A stretch of DNA of 30,443 nt from JANQIV01 sp050117315. GTDB taxonomy: Bacteria > Bacteroidota > Ignavibacteria > Ignavibacteriales > Melioribacteraceae. The position numbers and the translations under genes are program-made. The stretch covers positions 1 through 30,443 of the forward strand of contig JASFMY010000081.1 of the NCBI GenBank assembly GCA_050117315.1. The letters run 5' to 3'. Shown here piece after piece: positions 14,684-22,682 of this stretch. The number at the start of each line of letters is the position of its first letter. Position 1 is the stretch's first letter. Below the pieces are notes generated by a model. That model had not been told where the DNA came from. It saw only the letters and a list, made by a program, of their open reading frames with translations, and made no database searches.

Positions 14684-15286
14684 TTAGTCTATTGCTTTAT
14701 ATTTTTCTATTGAAGAAATACAACACATATCCAATTTACTAGTATATTCATTCTCAAACTGACTAAAGGGAAGTATCAACCATTCTTTATCTAACTTTGC
14801 TTTTTCAATAAGATTATTATCCGCTTTTTTTGAACAAAGATAGATGTAAACATTTATAGCGTATAATTTATAAACTGGATGGAACTCTAATGACTCAGTA
14901 TGATATTCACAAATGAAACATCCCTCATCAATTTCTACCATTGTTTCTTTAATTATAGCCTCTTTCGAAAAAACGACAACAACGAAATCCCAGTCGTCTA
15001 AATCTGTTAAAATATAATTATGGTTCTGTCCTCTACCATATTTTATACTAATTTTTTTGCTTTCTGAAAATGATAAGAAATGGGTTTTATTCCATCCAGG
15101 CGAAATGTGTTTTGAAACTAAATCTTTAAGCGGATTACTGAAAATTTCTTTGCCACTACCAGAATTACTCAAATTTGTTAGAAGACAGTTTTGGTTAATT
15201 GTTTGTCTAAGCTTTCTTTCGTTTTTAGGATCAGAATCACCGCGATATAAATTATTTGGTATTTTTCTAAAAATATCCATCATCAT
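14684..15286 (-). CDS. Unidentified protein, possibly ADP-ribosyltransferase-like
   Basis: The 200-residue soluble protein is not confidently recognised. NLYRGDSDP near the start, THFLSFSESKKISIKYG in the middle and a later acidic stretch (MVEIDEG) loosely follow the R...S-T-S...E order of ADP-ribosyltransferase folds. The match is weak and the glutamate is not assignable. The start codon overlaps the stop codon of the preceding secreted-protein gene by 4 bp, so the two are translationally coupled and form one cassette-like unit. Cys residues are scattered without motif. Treat the function as unknown. Confidence 0.6.
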   Translation of the reverse strand: MMMDIFRKIPNNLYRGDSDPKNERKLRQTINQNCLLTNLSNSGSGKEIFSNPLKDLVSKHISPGWNKTHFLSFSESKKISIKYGRGQNHNYILTDLDDWDFVVVVFSKEAIIKETMVEIDEGCFICEYHTESLEFHPVYKLYAINVYIYLCSKKADNNLIEKAKLDKEWLILPFSQFENEYTSKLDMCCISSIEKYKAID

Positions 15287-15738
15287 TTACTGCTATAAAT
15301 TTTTAATATTATGCCTTCAGGGGAATGATGAATAATTTTTTTTATAACAAAAAAGTATTCGCTTCCAAATGTTTTTGTTTTAATCACTTTGCCAAATACA
15401 TCTCCTAAATAATTATAATCATAGCCATTCTTATTATCATTTGTTAATTTCATAGCAAGGGTTTTATTTACAACTCCCATTATTTTATCCATTCCTCCCA
15501 TTCCAAAATGTTTTTCTTCATTTGGTTCAGTAATTTGTAACATTACTTGATAATATGTCTTACCATCAATATCGTTTTTAAAGCTGACCAAAGTAGGATA
15601 CCACCAAATATCTTTAAATGATATTTCCTTATTAATATAATCCTCAGGAAATGTGCTTAATTTCTTAACAGTAATTGAAGACTGACAATAGACAATTCCA
15701 GTTATAAGGAAAGTAAAAATGATTACATTATTTTTCAT
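15283..15738 (-). CDS. Small secreted protein of unknown function
   Basis: The 151-residue protein has a signal peptide (MKNNVIIFTFLITGIVYCQS) with probable cleavage near residue 18. A C18 at the end of the hydrophobic stretch leaves open a lipoprotein, but the preceding residues are not a good lipobox. The mature part is beta-rich (FPEDYINKEISFKDIWWYP, YLGDVFGKVIK) and could be an OB-like barrel. Its stop codon overlaps the start of the next gene (ATGA). The pair is bounded by GTTAGTTGC and GCAACTAAC boxes. Confidence 0.7.
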   Translation of the reverse strand: MKNNVIIFTFLITGIVYCQSSITVKKLSTFPEDYINKEISFKDIWWYPTLVSFKNDIDGKTYYQVMLQITEPNEEKHFGMGGMDKIMGVVNKTLAMKLTNDNKNGYDYNYLGDVFGKVIKTKTFGSEYFFVIKKIIHHSPEGIILKIYSSK

Positions 15739-15751
15739 ATAAACTCCTTGA

Positions 15752-15980
15752 GCAACTAACGGCGTTGCAAATAACCGGCGCCCCAGAACAAGAATGCCGA
15801 TTAAAAGTACAATGCCAATAATTTAGCAACCGGTTTGTAAATTAAACCGTACAAGCCGGTTGCAACAATTTTATTTATTAGTACACTGCCGAACAGCAAT
15901 GTTGTTTATTTCACAAAACTAAAAAACTGCACAAATGCCGCTTACATTGCGGCGTCCGTGTTGATTTGCTGGTTATATGC
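15752..15980. other. attC-like cassette junction, long form (copy 1)
   Basis: It begins GCAACTAAC and ends GTTATATGC. Inner arms include ACCGGCGCC and GCGGCGTCC, and a central pair built from GCAACCGGTTTG and AAGCCGGTTGC. The whole segment is roughly 80% identical to 17309-17536. The left box pairs with GTTAGTTGC at 14660 and the right box with GCATATAAC at 17309, so each box belongs with the far end of an adjacent gene unit, as in integron arrays. Confidence 0.7.
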
Positions 15981-15982
15981 CA

Positions 15983-17290
15983 TCAGATTTCAGAAAACAC
16001 AATGCTTACAACTTCCTCTAAAAAGGCTGCAACTCTAATTGGCTTTGGTTTATAATTGCCAGGGTGCCCACATTTATTTCTTAGATCTAAACACTCAACT
16101 AATACATTCTTTTGGTTCTTATCATAAATTGATAAGTCTGTTGTGGAATCCAAAACAGTACGATCTTTTATATAAGCGAAATCTTCAATCTTATCGATCC
16201 AAGGTGCATTTGGTTGGTGTCGACGAATTGCATCGTTTAATAAATTCTTGCTTCGTGATAAACATTTGTTGTAAAGAGTATACATTGTTGCTGACCAAAT
16301 AAATATTACTGCAGCTCGATATACTCCACTATTTATACATTGAATGCCTTCAAGAATGTAGTCTTTAACGTTTGGGTCAGATACCTTCAACAACATACGT
16401 TCAATGGAAGCAATGTCTATTTTTTCAATATCAGTGTAAACAATTTTATCAAGTGGATTTGGGACGGATTTTATCTCTCGTTCGATAATTTTACTATAAA
16501 AATACAATGTTCTTGAACGCCATTTGGCAACCATATTCAGATGTTTCAAGATTGCTTGCAGGGGAATTCCATCTTCTTCGACGTGTTTTACATAAGAATA
16601 TTTAAGTGATTTTGGAGTGACAACTTTATTTATTCCGGCATTTTTTAATGCTTTTTGAAATGCTTTCTGAAATGTACTCTCATCCATTAATTTCCCGGAA
16701 GATGGCTTTTCAAAGAGAAATGTTTTTGGTTTATATTGTGTCAGATATTCTTTTAATTTTTTTTCGACAAAGGAAGACAATTCAGTTTTTCTATTATTCT
16801 GAAAATATTTACTTCTTATTACAATCAATCTATTTTCATAATCAAAATCTTTTAACCGTAATTCTCTGGCTTCACTTGGGAAAAGACCAGCAGAGTAAAG
16901 CAAAGCGAAGAACAATTGATATCTTAGTTCAGTAGCGTTATTGAGTAACTCAATAATCTCAATTCTTTCCAAGGTAGTCGGTTTTTCAATTGTTCGTTTT
17001 GGCTTAGAAATAGAAGCAAAATCATAATTCATTTTCAATATGTCATTATATACAGTTTTAAAACTATGAATAGCTTGGTGAATTGTTCGAGCTGCTGCAT
17101 TTTTTCGCTCTTTTAAAAACACGACATATTGTTCGATCTGGTCAAATGAAATATTCTTTATATCACTTGAATCGTAATATCGCTGAAGCTTATTTAACCA
17201 TAGAATATAAATCTCAATTGTTTTCGGCTTATATTCTTTTCGAGCTAACTCAGCTTTAAGCCAATCAATGAATTCTTCTTTTTTATTCAT
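15983..17290 (-). CDS. Degenerate tyrosine recombinase fused to a HEPN-like domain
   Basis: The protein has 435 residues. Residues 1-95 match the SAM-like core-binding domain of phage integrases and 105-270 the catalytic domain. However, the first catalytic Arg (GLR-SEA) is F137 in AGLFPSE, and the H-x-x-R box is K227-x-x-K230 in TPKSLKYSY. Only H250 and Y265 (YFYSK) remain, so strand exchange is unlikely. Residues about 290-435 form a helical domain ending LRNKCGHPGNYKPKP. R404-x4-H409 is the RNase motif of HEPN domains. DNA-binding scaffold plus RNase would fit a defence or toxin role, but this is inference. It is the only gene between two closely related attC-like sites. Confidence 0.75.
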   Translation of the reverse strand: MNKKEEFIDWLKAELARKEYKPKTIEIYILWLNKLQRYYDSSDIKNISFDQIEQYVVFLKERKNAAARTIHQAIHSFKTVYNDILKMNYDFASISKPKRTIEKPTTLERIEIIELLNNATELRYQLFFALLYSAGLFPSEARELRLKDFDYENRLIVIRSKYFQNNRKTELSSFVEKKLKEYLTQYKPKTFLFEKPSSGKLMDESTFQKAFQKALKNAGINKVVTPKSLKYSYVKHVEEDGIPLQAILKHLNMVAKWRSRTLYFYSKIIEREIKSVPNPLDKIVYTDIEKIDIASIERMLLKVSDPNVKDYILEGIQCINSGVYRAAVIFIWSATMYTLYNKCLSRSKNLLNDAIRRHQPNAPWIDKIEDFAYIKDRTVLDSTTDLSIYDKNQKNVLVECLDLRNKCGHPGNYKPKPIRVAAFLEEVVSIVFSEI

Positions 17291-17308
17291 ATCAATTTAT
17301 TTTTATTG

Positions 17309-17536
17309 GCATATAACGATGTTGCAAATAACCGGCGCCCCATAACTGCGATGCCGCATTTACAAACTACGCCTATAATTTAGCAACCGGTTTGTAAATT
17401 CAACCGCACAAGCCGGTTGCAACAATTTAATTTATTAATACAATGCCAAACAGCAATGTTTATTTAATTCACTAAACTTAAGAACTACACAAATGCCACT
17501 TACATTGCGGCGTCCATATTGATTTGCTTGTTATAC
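17309..17536. other. attC-like cassette junction, long form (copy 2)
   Basis: It begins GCATATAAC and ends GTTATAC. Most of it is shared with 15752-15980 (GTTGCAAATAACCGGCGCCCC, trimmed to a 20-bp core, at the left; ATTGCGGCGTCC near the right). Its left box pairs with the GTTATATGC that opens the recombinase-HEPN unit. Confidence 0.7.
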
Positions 17537-17544
17537 CTCAACTT

Positions 17545-18240
17545 TTAGTTTAGTCCTTCTTTCAGTGCATCATAACCTTTTAAAACATCACTAATACCTT
17601 TTCTTTCATTCCTTGTAAGTTTTCTCGTTTTTGTATACTTGCCACTGAATCGCATTTTTGCATTTGGTGATTCTGCGAATCCCTCTAAAAATACTTTTAG
17701 TTCTGGTGTTACTTGGACATCAATCCATTCCCATATCCTACCACCATATCCACTGTCAGTCTCTTTATCATTATATTCATTAAAGAATATTTCCATTGTA
17801 TTACTGTCGTATGATAAGTACGCTCTTTCAAAAAATATCCAGTCATCACCTTCATATGACATTCTTAATCTTAACCAAACACTGTTATTTTCATGTCCCA
17901 AATAAATAGAAGTCAGATAAGTATTTGTATAATGAGTAAAATATGGTTGTTTGTACCAAGTTATTCCAGAGACATCATCATATTCTTTTTTTAACTTTTT
18001 AAGAGCTCTTAACTTTTCTTGCTTTTCTCTTTCGGCTTGACGAATCCTTTCTTCTTCTCTTTTCTTTTCAATAGAAAATGCACGTTCGTATAATTTCTTA
18101 ACTTCATTAAATAATTTAGAATCTGGATGTCTTTTCTCCATCTCATTATATATTGAGCGACACTCGGAGAAATTTTCCTTCTCAAAAGCAATCTTTATTT
18201 TGGCAAGTAATTTGTCAGCACCATTTTCACATTCGTCCAA
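17545..18240 (-). CDS. Coiled-coil protein of unknown function, probably frameshifted from the upstream membrane-anchor frame
   Basis: The 231 residues start with a helical segment (KIKIAFEKENFSECRSIYNEM, in part), then a charged coiled coil at about 55-87 (RIRQAEREKQEKLRALKKL). A beta-rich domain of about 120 residues follows with many aromatics (VWLRLRMSYEGDDWIFFERA). The start shown is a TTG without a good ribosome site. The frame stays open upstream as LLNKISDLESKL, another coiled coil, back to a run of seven A at about 18316-18322. Dropping one A there would join it to the membrane-anchored frame at 18302-18484. The family is unknown. Confidence 0.6.
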   Translation of the reverse strand: MDECENGADKLLAKIKIAFEKENFSECRSIYNEMEKRHPDSKLFNEVKKLYERAFSIEKKREEERIRQAEREKQEKLRALKKLKKEYDDVSGITWYKQPYFTHYTNTYLTSIYLGHENNSVWLRLRMSYEGDDWIFFERAYLSYDSNTMEIFFNEYNDKETDSGYGGRIWEWIDVQVTPELKVFLEGFAESPNAKMRFSGKYTKTRKLTRNERKGISDVLKGYDALKEGLN

Positions 18241-18301
18241 TTTTGATTCAAGATCAGAAATCTTATTTAGTAGCTCTTTTTCTCTTTTTTCATTTGAACA
18301 G

Positions 18302-18484
18302 CTAAGTAACCTTACTTTTTTTATAGTATATCTCTAAATTATTATCAGATTCGTTTGGTCCAACAATTTGATTAATTGTATTAATTGCAAATTTAATTTC
18401 TCCAGAGTTTGTTTGAAGGGTATACAAATACCATGTAAAGATTATTGAAATAAACAGTGGAATTATGACTTCTTTTTTCAACAT
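18302..18484 (-). CDS. N-terminal membrane-anchor part of the coiled-coil protein (frameshifted)
   Basis: The 60-residue frame has an ATG start, a membrane helix at about 6-23 (VIIPLFISIIFTWYLYTL) and a polar tail, and stops just after a run of seven A. A change of one base in that run would continue into ...VRLLSCSNEKREKELL and the downstream coiled-coil frame, giving an anchored protein of about 310 residues. Either the cassette gene has decayed, the homopolymer was misread, or slippage makes the fusion. It is not likely to be a gene by itself. Confidence 0.5.
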   Translation of the reverse strand: MLKKEVIIPLFISIIFTWYLYTLQTNSGEIKFAINTINQIVGPNESDNNLEIYYKKSKVT

Positions 18485-19330
18485 AAAATTTCACACCAAG
18501 ATATTTTTTTGCTGAATTTAATTAAAAGCATAACATTTTTCTTATACGGAACGCTTAACTTGGATAATTGCGCTTGCCGTTATCCATGTTTTAAATTTTC
18601 CGTCGGGATAAACAGCATCCCTATTAAGTTAATTTATTTAATAACATATACTTACTTCCAACTTGTGCGTTTATCCAGATTAGATACAAAATAATAAATG
18701 CGCTAATCCAGAGGACTTTTTACTCCCGAAATATTTCTTAAAACATGGGTATATATCATAGTCGTCTTCATCCCGTGAAAAACATATCATTTATTTATCT
18801 AAAGTGGTATTTGCACCATTCCCTCTTTGTAGGTTTTTATAATCAAGATAATATTCGGATAAGTATTAATCTTAAAATATGGAAACTGCTTTTTATACTC
18901 AAGCATTAATTCCGCCTTCGCCAAGGCTCCGGCGGACAGGTCCTCCTTCGCAAAATGATGGCTACTGAGGACAAGTTGAAACGGAGTCAAAATAAAAGAT
19001 AAAATGAAAAAGATTAAGTTAAAGGGCACATCAATGGCCAGCCTTCACAAAAAATGTTACGGCGGACAAGTTGTCCCGATACGCTTCCGCTATCGGAATC
19101 TCCACTTGTCCCTATGGGACTTCGTTCCGAAAACTTTTTTTATCTTTTCACTTTTATCCTTTATCTTTCTCGTTGAATTAACTGCCCGCTGTTGAGGGTT
19201 CAGTAACAACAGTCGAGAACTCCTTGCCCGTAATGTTTTTTTATGTGAACGTTTTATGCTGACGCCTGCTCCCCGGTTTGGGTTTCTTCTACTTCTTTGC
19301 TTTTACCACCTTGAGCCTTTGGCTATCGGT
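18485..19330. other. Long non-coding stretch
   Basis: A possible cassette end, GCATAAC, lies at 18528-18534. Beyond it are GC-richer remnants with the GGCGGACAGGTC and GGCGGACAAG motifs seen in other small hairpins of the window. A 76-residue minus frame at 18799 and a 63-residue plus frame at 19004 run through these motifs and look accidental. No RNA gene is recognised. Confidence 0.5.
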
Positions 19331-19699
19331 TTAAACTGAAGCAGCACTTCGCTTTTTTCGCCCACAAGCGATTATTGTATACTCGCACATGGGTCGCAGT
19401 TTCTTTACCGACCTAGGAATAGCTTCGCCGATCTTAAAAAGCTTCAGATCATCTTTGTCGTTGCCGTAAGCGCTGCGGGCTGCGTCCCGTACTTTTTTTA
19501 TCAGTTTACCTACAGTAGATATCTCCTTATTTTGCTGAACCGTCATTTCTTCGAGTTCTTTGACGGAATTCTGCTGTTCAAGCTCTTTTAGACGCAGATT
19601 CTCTTTTGCATCTAAAAATTCATTGTAATTAACTTCTGTGAAACCTTTTGCCGTCATAGCTTCGCTGTCTTGCAGCCGATAATTGATTATTTCTGGCAT
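19331..19699 (-). CDS. Small helical protein of unknown function, C-terminus possibly altered
   Basis: The 122-residue protein has an AGAGG ribosome site before its ATG. Residues about 25-70 are a long charged helix (ENLRLKELEQQNSVKELEEM), followed by KVRDAARSAYGNDKDDLKLF and GEAIPRSVKKL, a pattern I associate with uncharacterised proteins of this bacterial group. The last 20 residues (CEYTIIACGRKKRSAASV) are unlike the rest and could come from a late frameshift. There is no signal peptide. Just beyond its start lies the 21-bp tandem repeat tract. Confidence 0.55.
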   Translation of the reverse strand: MPEIINYRLQDSEAMTAKGFTEVNYNEFLDAKENLRLKELEQQNSVKELEEMTVQQNKEISTVGKLIKKVRDAARSAYGNDKDDLKLFKIGEAIPRSVKKLRPMCEYTIIACGRKKRSAASV

Positions 19700-19908
19700 A
19701 AAGTACCTCTTAGTTTTTTTGGGGTTTATTTTGAATTGGCATTCGGAAAATATGCCGAATTTTACCTATCAACCCGGGTTACCATCACTCATTCAGCTAA
19801 TCCTTAGTTTAACTCGATTTTCTCTTCCCCGATGCATTTGGTTCAAATATAAACAGTATTTCACAAAAAGTTAATTTATGAGCCGGAAACGCACTTTCTA
19901 TTATTTTG

Positions 19909-20202
19909 AAACAACATTCAACTAATTCGAAACAACATTTGACTAATTTGAAACAACATTCAACTAATTCGAAACAACATTTGACTAATTTGAAACAACA
20001 TTCAACTAATTCGAAACAACATTTGACTGATTCGAAACAACATTCAACTAATTTGAAACAACATTTGACTGATTCGAAACAACATTCAACTAATTTGAAA
20101 CAACATTTGACTAATTCGAAACAACATTTGACTGATTTGAAACTACGTTTGATTGATTCGAAACAACATTTAACCAATTTGAAATCTCTTTTGATAAATC
20201 CG
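19909..20202. repeat. 21-bp tandem repeat, 14 units
   Basis: Unit is AAACAACATTCAACTAATTCG or its variant with TTTGACTAATTTG, the two mostly alternating, so a 42-bp higher-order period is visible. The last three units are more diverged. Because the unit is 7 codons, one frame on each strand is open through the tract: KQHSTNS/KQHLTNL on plus, and CCFELVK/CCFKLVE on minus. Units are contiguous without spacers. Confidence 0.95.
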
Positions 20203-20893
20203 AAACAAATTAAGATTCATCTAAAAAGGCTCGGAGTTAATCCTTAGGCTCATTTGCCGGTCTTAATTATAATTTTTCGTTGTTTTGCCGGGCTTTTGCC
20301 GCTGCCTCAACTGAATTCGCCGTTCTGGGAAGGGCTTTTCTATCAGTGAAAAATGTTTTACCGGTGAGGTAGAATCTATTCCATAAATGTAATTTTCTAT
20401 TATGTGAGTATTGGAGCCAATTTTTTATACTAAAGTTTCTGCAAAATAAAAAGTCTGTCCGCCGCCTGTGCGCCTTTGGCGTATCTTTTTGGCGGGAAAT
20501 CTTTCAATTAGAGTACGATTTCAAAGATTTCTCTCCCGATAAAAAACATCGGGATCGAAATGACAAAATGTTTAGATATCTAATTTTGCAGAAACTCTAC
20601 TTAAATAAACGGGCGGGAAAGGAAGGTGAAAGATAAAAGTAAAAAGGGAGAAATGGTTTATGTTATATTTGTTCCTTATGGGCATTATGTATAGGAGCCA
20701 CGTAATATTTTTAAATTGACACCTATGCGCAATGTGGGGGTCAGTGCATGCAGTAAAATTTGGGGTTAGTGTTTTTAAAACTCAGCACTTATACCAATTG
20801 AGGGAATAGTCGAAAGTGCGTTGGTTGTCTCTATTATGTTTTAGGATAAATTACTGTATTAATATATAAGTGACTTCAAGAAATAATTGATAA
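20203..20893. other. Non-coding stretch with repeat B3
   Basis: No gene is seen between the tandem repeat and the LytTR regulator. Repeat family B copy 3 occupies 20431-20599. The remaining DNA is AT-rich without recognised signals. Confidence 0.5.
20431..20599 (-). mobile_element. Family B inverted-repeat element, copy B3
   Basis: Ends TAAAGTTTCTGCAAAAT and ATTTTGCAGAAACTCTA match family B; the core is in the opposite orientation to B2 and B4. It carries the GCGCCTTTGGCG insert and the ATCGGGATCG variant of the inner palindrome shared with B4. Confidence 0.8.
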
Positions 20894-21613
20894 TCACAAA
20901 GTTAGTTTGTTTTTTAACCTAACAGCGTTTCTTCTGGATACTTGTATTTCCGTTCCGCATGTTAATGTTATCTTAAGTATGCCGTTAAACCACGGTTCAA
21001 CTTTTTTAATATAGTTAAGATTGATTATTTGCTGCCGGTTGGCGCGGAAAAAGAAAGAAGTATCCAATCTTTCTTCAAGCTGGTTAAGAGACTTATAAAC
21101 AAGAGGTTTGTTGTTATCAAAAAACAAACGCGTATAATTGCCTTCATTTTCAAAATAACGCACATCCGAAAGCTTTACTATCCAGCATTTCTCACCGTCT
21201 TTTACAAAGATTTTATCGGGCACAAAATCTGTTTTTTTATTTTTTGCTTCCTCATCTTTTTTATACGCCGTTAATGCTTTATCAACAGCCCGGGCAAATC
21301 TTTTGGAGTTTATAGGTTTTAACAAGTAGTCTAATGTATTGTACTCAAAAGATTTTAGTGCATATTCATCGTATGCTGTTGTAAAAATTACGTACGGTAT
21401 ATTATCAAGCATTTCAAGCAAATCAAACCCGTTTTTACCTGGCATATTAATATCAAGAAACAAAAGATCTACTTCATTGTTATTCAAGAATTCATACGCT
21501 TCGTCAACTGTCCCGGTCTCACCAACTAACTTGATATTGTGATACGGTTCTAACAATATTTTTAATTCATTTCTTGCGAGGCGAGAGTCTTCCACTATAA
21601 AGGCTTTCATCAT
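20894..21613 (-). CDS. LytTR-family response regulator
   Basis: The 239-residue protein has an N-terminal receiver domain (1-120) with acidic pocket EDS at 8-10, phosphoacceptor D54 in LLFLDINMPG and T79/K98-type residues (FTTAYDE, LLKPI). A C-terminal LytTR DNA-binding domain spans about 131-239 (VKLSDVRYFENEGNYTRLFF, then FFRANRQQIINLNYI). It is phosphorylated by the sensor kinase encoded immediately upstream, whose stop codon overlaps its start (ATGA), and binds promoter direct repeats. Targets may include its own operon. It is the last gene of the hydrolase-kinase-regulator operon. Confidence 0.92.
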   Translation of the reverse strand: MMKAFIVEDSRLARNELKILLEPYHNIKLVGETGTVDEAYEFLNNNEVDLLFLDINMPGKNGFDLLEMLDNIPYVIFTTAYDEYALKSFEYNTLDYLLKPINSKRFARAVDKALTAYKKDEEAKNKKTDFVPDKIFVKDGEKCWIVKLSDVRYFENEGNYTRLFFDNNKPLVYKSLNQLEERLDTSFFFRANRQQIINLNYIKKVEPWFNGILKITLTCGTEIQVSRRNAVRLKNKLTL

Positions 21614-22680
21614 TTTACTTCCCTTGGTATAACTACTTTTGCTTCAACATAACCGTCATATTTCTTTAAACTAAATTCCGCGTTATTTGTATAAAGCAGT
21701 CTCAACCTTTCTTTAATATTTTCTATTCCTATCCCTGTTGAGTTTATATGAGTATAATTGTCTTTATTTTCCCGTATTATAGTATTTTTAACAGCTATTA
21801 CTATTTTTTTATCTTTACCTGTAATGTTTAATTTTATTTCGCCGCCACCGCCGGGTAAGCTGTTTACTCCGTGTTTTACCGCGTTCTCTACCAGCATTTG
21901 AATTATCATAGACGGCACCAAGACTTTTTTTAATATTGTATCATGCTCTAAAGAAAACTTTAGCCTGTCTTCATATTGTATTGCCAATATTTCGATATAC
22001 TTATTTACAATCTCAAGCTCGTTTTCCAAAACCACTTTTTCAACATTAAAATTGTTTAATGAATACCTTAAAAGCTCAGAGAGATTAGTAATCATATCTC
22101 TAGCTTTATTAACATCTTCTAAGATTAATGAGCGAATGTTGTTCAAACTGTTGAACATAAAGTGAGGTTTTAATTGTCCCTTTAAGAGATTTAACTGCGC
22201 AACGTGTAATTCGTTTTTAATCTTTAATGAATTTATTTCATTTTCTTTTGCCCTTGTGAAATATTTAAATCCTACATAACACGCCATCCACAACAAAAAA
22301 AACAACTGAAGATTAATAAAATTAATCACAACAGCTTTCCAGGTCAATTGTTCACCCGACATAAACAACATCGTAACTATAGACAAAACCAGCACAAGCA
22401 GCGCAGGCGCAACAAAACTTTGCAGCAAAGAAAAAATTATTATTACTAAAGGCTTTTTATTTATGATATCATATACAGCAAACGTATTCCTGATTATAAT
22501 TGTTAAAAGAAAACAAAAAGCAAAAAGTATAAACGATAGTATTATTTCATTCGCTCTAAAGCCGGATATATAGTACCTTATCGCAGTATTAAGCAGAAAT
22601 AAAAAAAACCATCCACATGCATTAACAATTATAAATGTTTTGGACGGTTTTTTTATATACTGTTTTAAAAAAGAGGTCAT
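21610..22680 (-). CDS. LytS-type sensor histidine kinase
   Basis: The 356-residue protein has four membrane helices (about 15-35, 45-63, 77-105 and 115-140), a short linker helix, a His-kinase domain with phosphoacceptor H173 in QLKPHFMFNSLNNI, and an ATPase domain with N-box N266 (MLVENAVKHG) and STGIGIENIKERL near the end. It lacks a large extracellular sensor domain, so the signal may be membrane-related. It lies 2 bp after the hydrolase gene and overlaps the regulator gene by 4 bp, so all three are likely co-transcribed. Confidence 0.92.
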   Translation of the reverse strand: MTSFLKQYIKKPSKTFIIVNACGWFFLFLLNTAIRYYISGFRANEIILSFILFAFCFLLTIIIRNTFAVYDIINKKPLVIIIFSLLQSFVAPALLVLVLSIVTMLFMSGEQLTWKAVVINFINLQLFFLLWMACYVGFKYFTRAKENEINSLKIKNELHVAQLNLLKGQLKPHFMFNSLNNIRSLILEDVNKARDMITNLSELLRYSLNNFNVEKVVLENELEIVNKYIEILAIQYEDRLKFSLEHDTILKKVLVPSMIIQMLVENAVKHGVNSLPGGGGEIKLNITGKDKKIVIAVKNTIIRENKDNYTHINSTGIGIENIKERLRLLYTNNAEFSLKKYDGYVEAKVVIPREVK

Positions 22681-22682
22681 TC

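Noticed and set aside
15983..17290. Integron integrase IntI for the cassette-like array
   Set aside because: It lacks the catalytic Arg and H-x-x-R residues, has a HEPN-like extension instead, and is itself placed between two attC-like sites as cargo, on the same strand as the other cassettes.
18799..19029. 76-residue minus-strand frame with a hydrophobic start
   Set aside because: It runs through the GGCGGACAGGTC small-hairpin sequence found in other non-coding places and has no neighbour or ribosome-site support.
19909..20202. CRISPR array
   Set aside because: Units are contiguous 21-mers with no unique spacers, and no cas gene is in the window.
19809..20247. Two opposite reading frames through the 21-bp tandem repeat, as real proteins
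   Set aside because: Any repeat of 21 bp without a stop is open on both strands. Neither frame has a convincing ribosome site, and the non-repeat ends show no family features.
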